In this document: one piece after another, positions 36,002 to 43,816 of the stretch
How positions within the stretch are numbered: position 1 is the stretch's first letter
Layout of the letters: every line of letters starts with the position of its first letter
Program-made: the position numbers and the translations under genes
Assembly (NCBI RefSeq): GCF_027980145.1
Contig: NZ_JAMZNK010000005.1
Coordinates: forward strand, 62,001-126,000
DNA from: Flavobacterium azizsancarii
Lineage (GTDB): Bacteria > Bacteroidota > Bacteroidia > Flavobacteriales > Flavobacteriaceae
Length of the DNA stretch: 64,000 bases
Direction: 5' to 3'
Notes under the pieces: model-generated
Seen by the model: the letters and a program-made list of their open reading frames with translations, nothing else
Databases searched by the model: none
Told to the model about the DNA's origin: nothing

Positions 36002-36261
36002 TGACACCACCACCTATAGACAGATTTGGTGAATACTTCCACATTGAATGCTTAAAGTTTTATTACTCTTATCTCGAATGTTATCATTTGGAAGAATTAC
36101 CACATGAAAACTACTTGAACTTTGACTTTCCTGAAGGAACATACATAATCAAAATCCAAGACTTAATTGATAAGGCATTCGATGAGAAAGAAAGACTTGA
36201 AGCCAATTACAATGACAAATTTAATTATAACCAAGATGACGAATTTAACGAACTTTCTTAA
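36001..36261 (+). CDS. Small phage protein
   Basis: An 86-residue protein, acidic and rich in Tyr, starting MTPPPIDRFGEYFHIECLKF. No family is recognised. Its start overlaps the previous stop as TAATG, so it is translationally coupled. Confidence 0.6.
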   Translation: MTPPPIDRFGEYFHIECLKFYYSYLECYHLEELPHENYLNFDFPEGTYIIKIQDLIDKAFDEKERLEANYNDKFNYNQDDEFNELS

Positions 36262-36505
36262 AACCAAATACAACCAAATCCTGTTATCGAGTAATAACTT
36301 TTTGGTATACTCATTCACTACACTTATTGTGATTGTAACCTTTCTATTGGAAACATCATTGGTCTGGTCAATTGGTTATCTACTTGTCCATCTTGCTGCA
36401 GGTTTAGTATATGTTTCGCTGTGGCAAGCATTCCCTTTGGCACTCTTTGCTAAAATCCTATTTTACAATTGTAAATCAAAACATGATAAGAAAGTTAATA
36501 TATAA
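36236..36505 (+). CDS. Small membrane protein
   Basis: An 89-residue protein starting MTNLTNFLKTKYNQILLSSN with two hydrophobic helices (FLVYSFTTLIVIVTFLLETS and IGYLLVHLAAGLVYVSLWQA, extending into FPLALFAKIL). I chose this ATG because the longer frame from a TTG at 36167 would lie inside the previous gene for its first 23 codons. It overlaps both neighbours by about 25 bp. A holin-like role is possible but unsupported. Confidence 0.6.
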   Translation: MTNLTNFLKTKYNQILLSSNNFLVYSFTTLIVIVTFLLETSLVWSIGYLLVHLAAGLVYVSLWQAFPLALFAKILFYNCKSKHDKKVNI

Positions 36506-36740
36506 ACTACTGAATACTAAAATATTAATATTAGATAATGCTTTAGTGTTTTATAAAGTAGAAGTGAAAGATAATAGTATGTTCACTGAAGTAAACTTCA
36601 GATACACTGCAAGTTATGGTAATCAAATCAAAGCGACTGATACTTATGAGTTGGATGATAAAGTTACCCTAGACCATGTATTATCAATCTACAAAGAACT
36701 AACCAATTATTATAATGGTGTTCTGAAAATTAATGAATAA
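36483..36740 (+). CDS. Small phage protein
   Basis: An 85-residue protein starting MIRKLIYKLLNTKILILDNA. The beta-rich VEVKDNSMFTEVNFRYTASY and a C-terminal helical TLDHVLSIYKELTNYYNGVL follow. An earlier in-frame ATG at 36411 lies wholly inside the preceding gene. No family recognised; part of the overlapping operon leading to terS. Confidence 0.55.
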   Translation: MIRKLIYKLLNTKILILDNALVFYKVEVKDNSMFTEVNFRYTASYGNQIKATDTYELDDKVTLDHVLSIYKELTNYYNGVLKINE

Positions 36741-36742
36741 TA

Positions 36743-37120
36743 ATGCCACCAAAGAAGAAGCAGGATGAAATAGTTGTACCGTTAACTACTAACGGCGGTG
36801 CGAGGGCTGGTGCAGGTCGTAAATCAGCTAAAGAAGAGGCGCAGATGGCTTTAAATCTCAAACCCTACCGAGAAGAAGTAATAGAGAAGATACTTGAAAC
36901 AATGCGTTCTAATGGCCCCAAAGCGTATGATGCTGCCAAACTCTTATTTGCTTACATGCATGGTCAGCCAGCGACAAGCACAACCACTACAAGCACAATA
37001 AACATCGACCAAACAATTACGTCTTTTGATATAAAGTCGATGCTACAATTTACTAAACCTGAGGTTATTGATGTCGCAACGATTGAGGTTGATGATGATA
37101 AAAATAATGAAGATGATTGA
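36743..37120 (+). CDS. Terminase small subunit (TerS-like)
   Basis: A 125-residue protein. The N-terminal TNGGARAGAGRKSAKEEAQM is the GGxRxGAGRK signature of phage small terminases and their DNA-binding helices, then REEVIEKILETMRSNGPKAY and a Thr/Ser-rich linker with an acidic tail. It overlaps the TerL start by 4 bp (TTGA). Role: recognition of the packaging site. The pairing with TerL makes the call firm. Confidence 0.85.
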   Translation: MPPKKKQDEIVVPLTTNGGARAGAGRKSAKEEAQMALNLKPYREEVIEKILETMRSNGPKAYDAAKLLFAYMHGQPATSTTTTSTINIDQTITSFDIKSMLQFTKPEVIDVATIEVDDDKNNEDD

Positions 37121-38328
37121 AATCAAAAGTAATACTGAACCACAAGTATTCAAGTCTATTAACTAGTGATTGTCGTTATGGACTAATTACAGGAGGAAGG
37201 GGTTCTGGAAAATCATACAGTATCGCTGTGTTATTGGTGTTGTTGTCTTTCGAGCCTGACCATATCATAATTTTTGCCAGGCAAACTGCTAAATCATTGG
37301 TGAATTCCGGAATAACAGAATTGCAAGAAAAGATAACTGACATGGGGTTGGATGATTATTTCCGTGTCGTGGCGAATGAAATAGAAAACAAACAATCAGG
37401 TTCTAAGATACGTTTTATCGGTTTGAAATCGGGAGGTGGAACTCAAACATCAAATACAAAATCATTAACTGGGGCCACAACTTTAATTATTGAAGAAGCG
37501 GAGGAATGCGTCGAAAAGGATTTTAATAAAATTGATTTGTCGATTCGTTCCAAATTAAGACAGAATCGAATATTCCTTGTGATGAACCCTACAACTAAGG
37601 CGCACTGGGTTTATAATAGATTCTTTCAATCGAAAGGTGTTAATCCTGGACACAATGGTGTAGTGGGTGATGTTAATTATGTTCATACAACTTATTTGGA
37701 TAATAAAGAGAATCTTTCTGAAAGCTTTGTGAAACAGCTAGAAACTTTGAAGTTAACTGACCCAGCATCTTATAACTTAGATGTAATGGGTGGCTGGTTA
37801 ACCAAGCTAAGTGGTACAATTTACAATAACTGGTCGATGGGTGAGTTCCCGAACGATGTTGATGTAATTTTCGGTAGTGATTTCGGTTTTTCTCGTGACC
37901 CTGATACGCTTGTTGGAATTCACATTAATAGAAGACAACGAAAAATTTATCTAAAAGAACATTTATATCAAAACGGTTTAACCACGCCACAATTGGCTGA
38001 AATATATCAAAATACATGTGGGAATCGTCTAATCATAGCAGATTCAGCCGAACCAAGATTGATTGCCGAAATCAAAGGTCATGGACTTAAAATACGTGCC
38101 TGTACGAAAGGAGCGGGGTCAATACTTGAGGGAATCAAGATTTTAAAGGATTACGAACTGATAGTAGACCCATCAAGTAAAAATTTGATGACTGAATTGA
38201 ATAATTATGTATGGCTGGACCGTGGTAATATTGCTCGTGATGATTTCAATCACCTTTTAGATGCGATTAGATACGCTTGCACTCACTACTTAAGGGGTGG
38301 AATGTCAGGTAAACACTCGGTTTATTAA
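37117..38328 (+). CDS. Terminase large subunit (PBSX/XtmB type)
   Basis: A 403-residue packaging motor with a TTG start. Walker A is TGGRGSGKS (residues 25-33), Walker B with the catalytic Glu is TTLIIEEAEE (121-130), and the coupling motif is VMNPTTKAHW. The RNase-H-like nuclease has VIFGSDFGFSRDPDTL, LIIADSAEPRLIAEIKG and HLLDAIRYA with its acidic triad. Full length, so packaging should be functional. Note that the portal gene is more than 20 kb away. Confidence 0.95.
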   Translation: MKSKVILNHKYSSLLTSDCRYGLITGGRGSGKSYSIAVLLVLLSFEPDHIIIFARQTAKSLVNSGITELQEKITDMGLDDYFRVVANEIENKQSGSKIRFIGLKSGGGTQTSNTKSLTGATTLIIEEAEECVEKDFNKIDLSIRSKLRQNRIFLVMNPTTKAHWVYNRFFQSKGVNPGHNGVVGDVNYVHTTYLDNKENLSESFVKQLETLKLTDPASYNLDVMGGWLTKLSGTIYNNWSMGEFPNDVDVIFGSDFGFSRDPDTLVGIHINRRQRKIYLKEHLYQNGLTTPQLAEIYQNTCGNRLIIADSAEPRLIAEIKGHGLKIRACTKGAGSILEGIKILKDYELIVDPSSKNLMTELNNYVWLDRGNIARDDFNHLLDAIRYACTHYLRGGMSGKHSVY

Positions 38329-38767
38329 ATGCTAATTAACCTATTTAAGTAATACTTAAGATTATTACACAACTCGTAATGTTTATAAGAAATACGATAG
38401 ATGTATGAAATTAAACAGCGATGACCGATATGAATGTCTTATTCAGAATTCTTACATTATCCTAAATTCTTGCAACCTCGCAAACCTTTCGTGCCGACCT
38501 TTTTTTATTCTTCATAATCATTCCATTTATTTACTGCTAAGATACAAAATGATATCCGTTCCCGCCAGCTTTTCGTGAATTATATTTATAATAATATTTT
38601 CATTTTTGTAAGAAGAAATTAGAGTATCTGTAGTATAGTTAAAACCTTCTACAGTAAGGTTTAACATCGTTTTTTAGTATTGAAATACCTGTACTAAATC
38701 ACTATCGTTCGCCAGAGATTTCGTACATTTATTTTGTAAGAATGAAACAATTTAAATTATTGAAATT
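38329..38767. other. Gene-free junction after terL
   Basis: No credible gene in about 440 bp. It holds a terminator at 38638-38676 and, near 38728-38735, TACATTTA, one base off the TAnnTTTG promoter element for the next gene. This is where the virion operon is interrupted by cargo. Confidence 0.6.
38638..38676 (+). terminator. Terminator closing the terminase operon
   Basis: GTTAAAACCTT / AAGGTTTAAC (38638-38648, 38656-38665) with a 7-nt loop, then ATCGTTTTTT. Confidence 0.75.
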
Positions 38768-39088
38768 ATGGAAAAAATGTTTGAACATTTGGAGCATCTA
38801 CTCCAAAGAGAATTTGATGTAAACGAAACACATAAAGTGTTGCAATCACCTATTAATATTTATTGGTGTTGGGGAGTTGCTAGCTACGGTCACATTGAGC
38901 ACAAAGGATTATTATTAAAAGTCAATGGTTTTTTACACAAGGATTATTTGCTTATAAGTTTAGGATGGGATGACACATACATAGTCAGTCTTTTAGATTC
39001 TAAACTTCAAGTAGTTGGCGAACCGAAAACCGGAATCTATTTCGATATGTTGCAATATACCGTCGATAAGTTAATTGAAACGAAATAA
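38768..39088 (+). CDS. Cargo protein of unknown function
   Basis: A 106-residue soluble protein starting MEKMFEHLEHLLQREFDVNE, then NIYWCWGVASYGHIEHKGLL and FLHKDYLLISLGWDDTYIVS. No family recognised. First gene of the cargo block. A GGTGGC-GAAA-GCCACC hairpin lies just after it. Confidence 0.6.
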   Translation: MEKMFEHLEHLLQREFDVNETHKVLQSPINIYWCWGVASYGHIEHKGLLLKVNGFLHKDYLLISLGWDDTYIVSLLDSKLQVVGEPKTGIYFDMLQYTVDKLIETK

Positions 39089-39099
39089 TATTAATTACA

Positions 39100-39115
39100 G
39101 GTGGCGAAAGCCACC
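39100..39115 (+). promoter_or_regulatory. GNRA-type hairpin before the next gene
   Basis: GGTGGC-GAAA-GCCACC, a perfect 6-bp stem with a GAAA tetraloop, 18 bp before the ATG at 39134. It has no T-tract, so it is more likely a translational or mRNA-stability element than a terminator. Confidence 0.55.
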
Positions 39116-39133
39116 CAATTTAAACTTTAAAAA

Positions 39134-39514
39134 ATGGCTACAAGATGTTTTATTGCATACAAAGATGGGAATATTTACAAGGATATATATTGCCACAATG
39201 ATGGGTACTTAGAATATACAGGCTCAATCCTGTTAGAATATTATAATACTTCGGAACGAATCAAAGCATTATTAGAATTGGGCGACCTTTCGTTTATTGG
39301 CGCTAGGCTATCAGAGCAAGACCCCTTAATATCTAATGATGATTCGGTTGTGTTTTCATATTGGCGAGATAGGGGTGAATCAATGGCAAATGTACAACCT
39401 AGAATACATAAGGATAATACTACACTCAGATTCGATGCTTTTGCATACTTATTTGAAGATGGTAAGTGGTATTACAGGACATGGGAACAACCAAAATATA
39501 CCCCGTTAGGCTAG
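39134..39514 (+). CDS. Cargo protein of a widespread mobile-element family
   Basis: A 126-residue protein that begins MATRCFIAYKDGNIYKDIYC, then HNDGYLEYTGSILLEYYNTS and RIKALLELGDLSFIGARLSE. The MATR start, the (W/N)DGY word and the following LLELGDLS are typical of a small family common on phages and plasmids, function unknown to me. The rest is acidic and aromatic. A hairpin (39538-39559) follows. Confidence 0.65.
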   Translation: MATRCFIAYKDGNIYKDIYCHNDGYLEYTGSILLEYYNTSERIKALLELGDLSFIGARLSEQDPLISNDDSVVFSYWRDRGESMANVQPRIHKDNTTLRFDAFAYLFEDGKWYYRTWEQPKYTPLG

Positions 39515-39537
39515 ATACTACAAAGGATTAAATAACA

Positions 39538-39559
39538 AAGGGTGTAGAAATACACCCTT
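39538..39559 (+). terminator. Hairpin after the MATR-type gene
   Basis: AAGGGTGTA-GAAA-TACACCCTT, a perfect 9-bp stem. The T-tract is poor (CATTTA), so termination may be weak. Confidence 0.6.
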
Positions 39560-39589
39560 CATTTACGTCATGTTTTTTTCATTCTAAAG

Positions 39590-39618
39590 CACCAACGTAA
39601 AGAACGTAAATTTTGGTG
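39590..39618. promoter_or_regulatory. CACCAA/TTGGTG dyad with ACGTAAA repeats upstream of the serine recombinase
   Basis: CACCAA (39590-39595) and TTGGTG (39613-39618) are inverted; between them ACGTAAA occurs twice. A further GCACC lies at 39623. A candidate operator or recombination site for the resolvase that starts 55 bp downstream. Confidence 0.4.
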
Positions 39619-39672
39619 ACTTGCACCAGTTTTTAATGTTAATTTTTATAATAATTTTACTACAGATACACT

Positions 39673-40353
39673 ATGAATACATATATCGCATATATAAGAA
39701 CTTCAACGAAAAGACAAGACTTAGGTCTTGAAGCACAACAGGCTATAATCAACCGATTTGTACAGTCAGATGATATTATCATACAAACATACACGGAAAA
39801 GGAATCCGGCTCAAAGTCAAACCGAATTGAAATGAATAAAGCTATTGAACAATGCAAGGCAACAGGAGCAACATTATTGATTGCAAAATTAGACCGATTA
39901 TCAAGAAACGTTGCCTTCGTTTCGGCTTTAATGGAATCAAAGATTACTTTATGTGCCATTGACCTGCCCAATGCAACTCCTTTTCATTTACATATCTTTG
40001 CTTCATTTGCTGAGCAGGAACTTAAACTTATCCAAGACAGAACCAAATCTGCATTAAGCACTATCAAGGATAATATTAAAAGGAATGGTTACCATATGAG
40101 TAAGGCTGGAAATAGAATCACGTCTTTAGGACGTGACCATATCAATGATGAAAATAGGCTTATGGGTGTTCAGGCAATTAAAGACAAAAAGAAGAACAAT
40201 CCGAACCTGGTCAAAGCTAGGGCGTTCGCTATATCCTTGAGAAATGCCAAGTTAACATTACGTGATATTGCAATCGAACTAAACAATAATGGCTTTAAGT
40301 CATCCCGTGGTGGTATATTCTATGCTTCAACAGTATCAGACCTATTTAAGTAG
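39673..40353 (+). CDS. Serine-family recombinase (resolvase/invertase)
   Basis: A 226-residue protein. The catalytic N-terminal YIRTSTKRQDLGLEAQQAII carries Ser11. The core has LLIAKLDRLSRNVAFVSALM and the long helix HLHIFASFAEQELKLIQDRT. The C-terminal part has a second HTH (LRDIAIELNNNGFKSSRGG). All catalytic residues look intact. It is the second site-specific recombinase of the element; its role might be DNA inversion, resolution or a moron of its own. Confidence 0.93.
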   Translation: MNTYIAYIRTSTKRQDLGLEAQQAIINRFVQSDDIIIQTYTEKESGSKSNRIEMNKAIEQCKATGATLLIAKLDRLSRNVAFVSALMESKITLCAIDLPNATPFHLHIFASFAEQELKLIQDRTKSALSTIKDNIKRNGYHMSKAGNRITSLGRDHINDENRLMGVQAIKDKKKNNPNLVKARAFAISLRNAKLTLRDIAIELNNNGFKSSRGGIFYASTVSDLFK

Positions 40354-40389
40354 TTGATATTAAAATGATTCTTTAAAAGAATGAAATAG

Positions 40390-40420
40390 TTGCGTATTTA
40401 AAATATTTTGAGTATCTTTG
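40390..40420 (+). promoter_or_regulatory. Promoter, -33 TTG and -7 TATCTTTG
   Basis: TTG (40390-40392), 20-bp spacer, TATCTTTG (40413-40420). This is a near-ideal Bacteroidota promoter. It overlaps an in-frame TTG at 40418, so the ATG at 40439 is the start of the next gene. Confidence 0.65.
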
Positions 40421-40438
40421 CAATCTAATTTATTGAAT

Positions 40439-40990
40439 ATGGAAACACCAAAAGATAGAATTTTAATGATAATTGAAAGACTAGGTATGTCTGGCGTTAA
40501 AGCTGCCGAGGTAATGAAGATAACGGACAATACTTTCAGAAAGAATAAAATGGAATCAGTACTTACACATAATTTCACAGAAAAAAATTATAATGATTTA
40601 GTTGATTTTTTAATAACTGAAGTTAAATTGCTGCTTTCACTAAAAGATTCAAGCCTTGGCATTACGGAAGCATTTAAAGTTGCTATGGACAAAGTATATG
40701 AGAATTATGAAAAATTAAATATGGAGTCATCAAACTTCAATCTCTTTGAAAATTTGAAGACAGTGGTTGATTGGATGGAAATTCCGGATTCTTTTGGTTC
40801 AAATATGCGTATTTATAGTAATATTATAAACGAAATTGAAAAGCTTTCGAAAGATGTAGATGACCCAAATATTTTTACAATTGAAAAATATAATGACTAT
40901 GCACATAGTGATAAAATTATATCTCATAATAGATGGTTTGATTTTATAGCTAACCGTAGAATGAATATAATCAATGATATTTTAAAATAA
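40439..40990 (+). CDS. Helix-turn-helix protein, possible phage regulator
   Basis: A 183-residue protein. The first 45 residues look like a Cro/CI-type HTH: METPKDRILMIIERLGMSGV then KAAEVMKITDNTFRKNKMES. The C-terminal 130 residues are helical and acidic with no domain I know (TVVDWMEIPDSFGSNMRIYS). It is preceded by a strong promoter and followed within 5 bp by the next gene. A repressor or regulator of the cargo or lysogeny is plausible, but this is inference. Confidence 0.6.
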   Translation: METPKDRILMIIERLGMSGVKAAEVMKITDNTFRKNKMESVLTHNFTEKNYNDLVDFLITEVKLLLSLKDSSLGITEAFKVAMDKVYENYEKLNMESSNFNLFENLKTVVDWMEIPDSFGSNMRIYSNIINEIEKLSKDVDDPNIFTIEKYNDYAHSDKIISHNRWFDFIANRRMNIINDILK

Positions 40991-40995
40991 GATAA

Positions 40996-41310
40996 TTGAG
41001 AAAAGAATTAGAAAAACTAAAAACAATTCGAATGACTTTTACAGCTAAAGTCGGAAGATTTGGAACAAAGAAAAGCTACCACGGATATTCAGAACCTACT
41101 ATTTGTTTGTGTAATATTAAAGATAGCGATGGCAATCAGTTAACTGACCATATTTGGTTTACTGTAGGGAAGACAATTGAAAAATTAAAGCTAGAAATAA
41201 ATGAAGTTATAAAATTTGATGCACGGGTTAATGGATATCGCAAAGGATATTTCAAAGATGGTTTCGACTATAAATTAAATAATATTTCAAAAATAGAAAG
41301 AGTAAGTTAA
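40996..41310 (+). CDS. Small beta-rich protein of a phage-associated family
   Basis: A 104-residue protein with a TTG start. FTAKVGRFGTKKSYHGYSEP, then TICLCNIKDSDGNQLTDHIW and an EINEVIKFDARVNGYRKGYF segment. This layout (RFGTK--WKGY, TDH(I/L)WF, FDARV--Y) resembles an OB-fold-like family spread through Gram-positive and Bacteroidota phages. The role is unknown. It is 5 bp after the HTH gene and part of the same operon. Confidence 0.6.
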   Translation: MRKELEKLKTIRMTFTAKVGRFGTKKSYHGYSEPTICLCNIKDSDGNQLTDHIWFTVGKTIEKLKLEINEVIKFDARVNGYRKGYFKDGFDYKLNNISKIERVS

Positions 41311-41322
41311 TTCAAAAGAAAT

Positions 41323-41907
41323 ATGACAAAAAAAGAAATTAAAGCTTTTTGTAAAGCGAATGCAATTACCAGCTATTATATTAACGATGACCTTTCAATT
41401 GATGTGGATGGCAGTGTGTGTCTTACTATTGAAGATACCGAACTTCCTGTTCAATTTAATGAGGTCAATGGTGACTTTCGATTAACGGGAAGTGACAATT
41501 TTACATCATTAAAAGGCAGTCCTAGAAGTGTGTTTGGTAATTTACATTGTGCTGATTTAAGTTTGACTTCTCTTGACGGTGCACCCGATTACGTTCAGTA
41601 TAATTTTGAATGTAGTGGAAATCCAATTACTTGCTTAGAGGGAATGCCTGAGGTTTTAGGAGGTTTTGTTTGCTTTGACACGTTGGTTACAATTGATTCA
41701 ATATTTGAACTATCACCAAAATCCGAAGAAAGAGTTCTTACTTTCATTAATGGGTATTTTGATTTTAACGAATACATTGATTCACGAAATGATTTTGATG
41801 TTAATGCCAAAACATGGTTGGAATTTAATGACCTTCTGCCAGCTGGAAGTATGTTTAATTATGCCATAGCTAAGCGCCAACATACAATTGCACAAATTAT
41901 TAACTAA
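41323..41907 (+). CDS. LRR-like repeat protein
   Basis: A 194-residue protein. Residues about 45-120 contain short repeats of the LTSLxGxPxxVxGxFxCxxN type: FTSLKGSPRSVFGNLHCADL, SLTSLDGAPDYVQYNFECSG and PITCLEGMPEVLGGFVCFDT. Similar repeats occur in hypothetical proteins of large phages. The C-terminal third is helical. Probably a protein-binding scaffold; the partner is unknown. Confidence 0.65.
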   Translation: MTKKEIKAFCKANAITSYYINDDLSIDVDGSVCLTIEDTELPVQFNEVNGDFRLTGSDNFTSLKGSPRSVFGNLHCADLSLTSLDGAPDYVQYNFECSGNPITCLEGMPEVLGGFVCFDTLVTIDSIFELSPKSEERVLTFINGYFDFNEYIDSRNDFDVNAKTWLEFNDLLPAGSMFNYAIAKRQHTIAQIIN

Positions 41908-41912
41908 ACAAG

Positions 41913-42101
41913 ATGAAAGATAATATGAATGAAGATAAATTTACAGAAAACATAGATGTATTAATTGAATCAATCAAACATGAAGGATTGGATAGAGTCA
42001 CGATTGAAATAATTGTTCGTTATTTGAAAATTGCATTAAATAATAATATTGATAGGGATGTTGTTTCAAATCAAATTGATAGAATACTAAATGAAATTTA
42101 A
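41913..42101 (+). CDS. Small helical protein
   Basis: A 62-residue acidic protein starting MKDNMNEDKFTENIDVLIES. The alternative ATG is four codons later. No family. It follows the LRR-like gene by 5 bp. Confidence 0.5.
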   Translation: MKDNMNEDKFTENIDVLIESIKHEGLDRVTIEIIVRYLKIALNNNIDRDVVSNQIDRILNEI

Positions 42102-42144
42102 TAAAACCGGGGGGAATTATTACTCAAAAAAAAATCTTCAACTG

Positions 42145-42174
42145 AAAGTTATACAAAAAAAGAAGTATAACTTT
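42145..42174. promoter_or_regulatory. 10-bp perfect inverted repeat, possible operator
   Basis: AAAGTTATAC and GTATAACTTT separated by 10 bp, 33 bp before the gene at 42207. There is no T-tract, so an operator is more likely than a terminator. Confidence 0.5.
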
Positions 42175-42206
42175 AGATAACATAATAAATCATTAATTCA
42201 ATTGTC

Positions 42207-42488
42207 ATGGAAGATTTAAAATTCGATTACACAGTAGGATATAATTTCTATACAATGGAAAAAATTATCAAACAAAATACAAAGGATGATAATGTTTCCA
42301 TAGCAAAACATATAACCGATTCAAAAGAATCTTATTTTAATCTATCAAGCTACATGCTTGATAGTATGGCAAAATGTGATGACCCTATTGAAATTGTTTT
42401 TCTAATTGACAAATATAATCGAGCAAGAAGTGCGTGGACTCACTACGATATGTTTGAAAATGAAATAAAACTGGACCAGTCACGATGA
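42207..42488 (+). CDS. Small cargo protein
   Basis: A 93-residue acidic protein starting MEDLKFDYTVGYNFYTMEKI; middle ITDSKESYFNLSSYMLDSMA, end VFLIDKYNRARSAWTHYDMF. No family recognised. A good terminator follows. Confidence 0.5.
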   Translation: MEDLKFDYTVGYNFYTMEKIIKQNTKDDNVSIAKHITDSKESYFNLSSYMLDSMAKCDDPIEIVFLIDKYNRARSAWTHYDMFENEIKLDQSR

Positions 42489-42520
42489 TAAGAATAACGT
42501 TAATAGGAAGTATATTATCG

Positions 42521-42550
42521 AGCCAATCTAACCTGATTGGCTTTTTTATT
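42521..42550 (+). terminator. Terminator
   Basis: AGCCAATC-TAACCT-GATTGGCT (42521-42542) followed by six T. Ends the 38.7-42.5-kb cargo unit. Confidence 0.9.
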
Positions 42551-42829
42551 GGCTTTATTTAAGGCGGTTGATTCAAATGCGTCTTATAAATATAATTACA
42601 TTAAAATTTAAATTTTATTGTAATACGACGTTTTTCAAAACGAAAAGAGCGTTTTTGGTTGTTGATAACTTCAAAGTGGTGAAGATTTTTCTTATTTTTT
42701 ACAAAAATATAAAGTGCAAAAATACGTATATGCTATTTAGGTTTTAAAAATATTTTTTAAAATAATAACTTCGAGATAACACAAAAGTTTCTGTTGATAA
42801 GTGTTGATAGGCTTTAACGTTAGTTTAAT
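42551..42829. other. Gene-free stretch with a palindrome
   Basis: No gene. It contains the near-perfect 30-bp palindrome ATTACATTAAAATTT / AAATTTTATTGTAAT (42595-42624), an ACG...AAAACGAAAAGAGCGTTTT segment, and two TGTTGATA words (42792 and 42802) just before the next promoter. Confidence 0.55.
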
Positions 42830-42837
42830 TATATTTG
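42830..42837 (+). promoter_or_regulatory. -7 element of a short transcript
   Basis: TATATTTG, an exact TAnnTTTG. A TTG lies 23 bp upstream (42804), longer than ideal. It starts a transcript that would pass two hairpins (42874-42897 and 43044-43072). Confidence 0.5.
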
Positions 42838-42871
42838 TAATGCAAGCGAGTAAGTCACTTGAAGCCATAAA

Positions 42872-42900
42872 AAAACCAGAAGTTGCTGCTTCTGGTTTTA
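42872..42900 (+). terminator. Internal hairpin in the short transcript
   Basis: AACCAGAAG-TTGCTG-CTTCTGGTT, a perfect 9-bp stem, then TTAA. It may attenuate or fold the 5' part of the RNA upstream of the 32-residue ORF. Confidence 0.55.
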
Positions 42901-42935
42901 AGGTGGAATTAATAACAATTCCCTATTTCGGTGTT

Positions 42936-43034
42936 ATGGAAATACTATATTTAATGGGAGGCATTTTGATATTGTCAAAGCTGACTCCCTTAGTAAAACA
43001 GGTTAGAAAACTAATCCTAGCCTGGAAAAAGTAA
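42936..43034 (+). CDS. 32-residue hydrophobic cationic peptide (tentative)
   Basis: MEILYLMGGILILSKLTPLV then KQVRKLILAWKK: one membrane helix with a strongly basic C-terminus, the usual shape of type I toxin or antimicrobial-like peptides. The same frame stays open upstream to an ATG at 42840, but that ATG lies 2 bp after the -7 element, so it should not be transcribed in full. A strong terminator follows at 43044. Confidence 0.45.
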   Translation: MEILYLMGGILILSKLTPLVKQVRKLILAWKK

Positions 43035-43040
43035 AAACTT

Positions 43041-43078
43041 TATCCACTAGACTTTCTTTGAGGGTCTGGTGGTTTTTT
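43041..43078 (+). terminator. Terminator of the hydrophobic peptide unit
   Basis: CCACTAGAC / GTCTGGTGG (43044-43052, 43064-43072) with an 11-nt loop and six T. Confidence 0.9.
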
Positions 43079-43163
43079 ATTTAATACAAAAGTAAATCAA
43101 AAAACTATACAAATTTATACTTTTAGATACAAATATATATATCTGTGATTTATATATTGTAAA

Positions 43164-43811
43164 CTAACCGACTAATTCTTTAAAGTAATTTTCTATAGTC
43201 GTTCGAAGTCTTTTAATTTCAATATGTAATTTAGCACCTTCTCTATTTGTGTTTAATCTTTCTGCTCGTATCTTTATTGAAGCAATTTCATCTTCATCAT
43301 TAGTATACAAATATTGAATGTCATTCGTGCTATTCGCTTCTTCAAATTCTGAAATATTACTTAATTCACCTTCGCATAACTCTTTCACCAACTGATAATT
43401 TTCAAAAACTAAATTGTATTGATTGATAATTTCATCTGTTATTAGAATTTTATTTCTATGTCCAAATAATATTAATTCACTATGGCTATCAATAAATGAG
43501 TTTATATTTTTCTTAAATAAATTATGTCTTAAATATTTTGGACTGGTTAGCACTTGGTAACTAAAATCAAAACTCACCACAAGGTTATATAAATCCTTTA
43601 TACAATCAATTTGCATTTCTGTATGTCTCGTAAATTTGATTTCTTTTTTAGATAGTTCTGATTTAAACGTTTCAATTGTCTCAGAAAGTTTGACGCTTTG
43701 GAAATATCGGATTATTCCAATTAATATAATTATTCCAAGCAAAATCCATGAAGTGACATCTTTGTAATTTACAATTACATTTTTGGCTAGGTCTGTTGTT
43801 TCGGTCATCAT
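43164..43811 (-). CDS. Membrane-anchored coiled-coil protein
   Basis: A 215-residue protein. A single membrane helix (about residues 20-37, SWILLGIIILIGIIRYF) is followed by a coiled coil (VKLSETIETFKSELSKKEIK) and a helical C-terminal domain ending RLRTTIENYFKELVG. No enzymatic motif. It lies 5 bp after the HEPN-motif gene on the same strand, so the two form an operon. Inferred role: effector or sensor partner of the HEPN protein. Not a known family to me. Confidence 0.7.
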   Translation of the reverse strand: MMTETTDLAKNVIVNYKDVTSWILLGIIILIGIIRYFQSVKLSETIETFKSELSKKEIKFTRHTEMQIDCIKDLYNLVVSFDFSYQVLTSPKYLRHNLFKKNINSFIDSHSELILFGHRNKILITDEIINQYNLVFENYQLVKELCEGELSNISEFEEANSTNDIQYLYTNDEDEIASIKIRAERLNTNREGAKLHIEIKRLRTTIENYFKELVG

Positions 43812-43816
43812 TTATA

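Noticed and set aside
40418..40438. An upstream TTG start for the HTH protein
   Set aside because: It lies inside the TATCTTTG promoter element; the ATG at 40439 is better.
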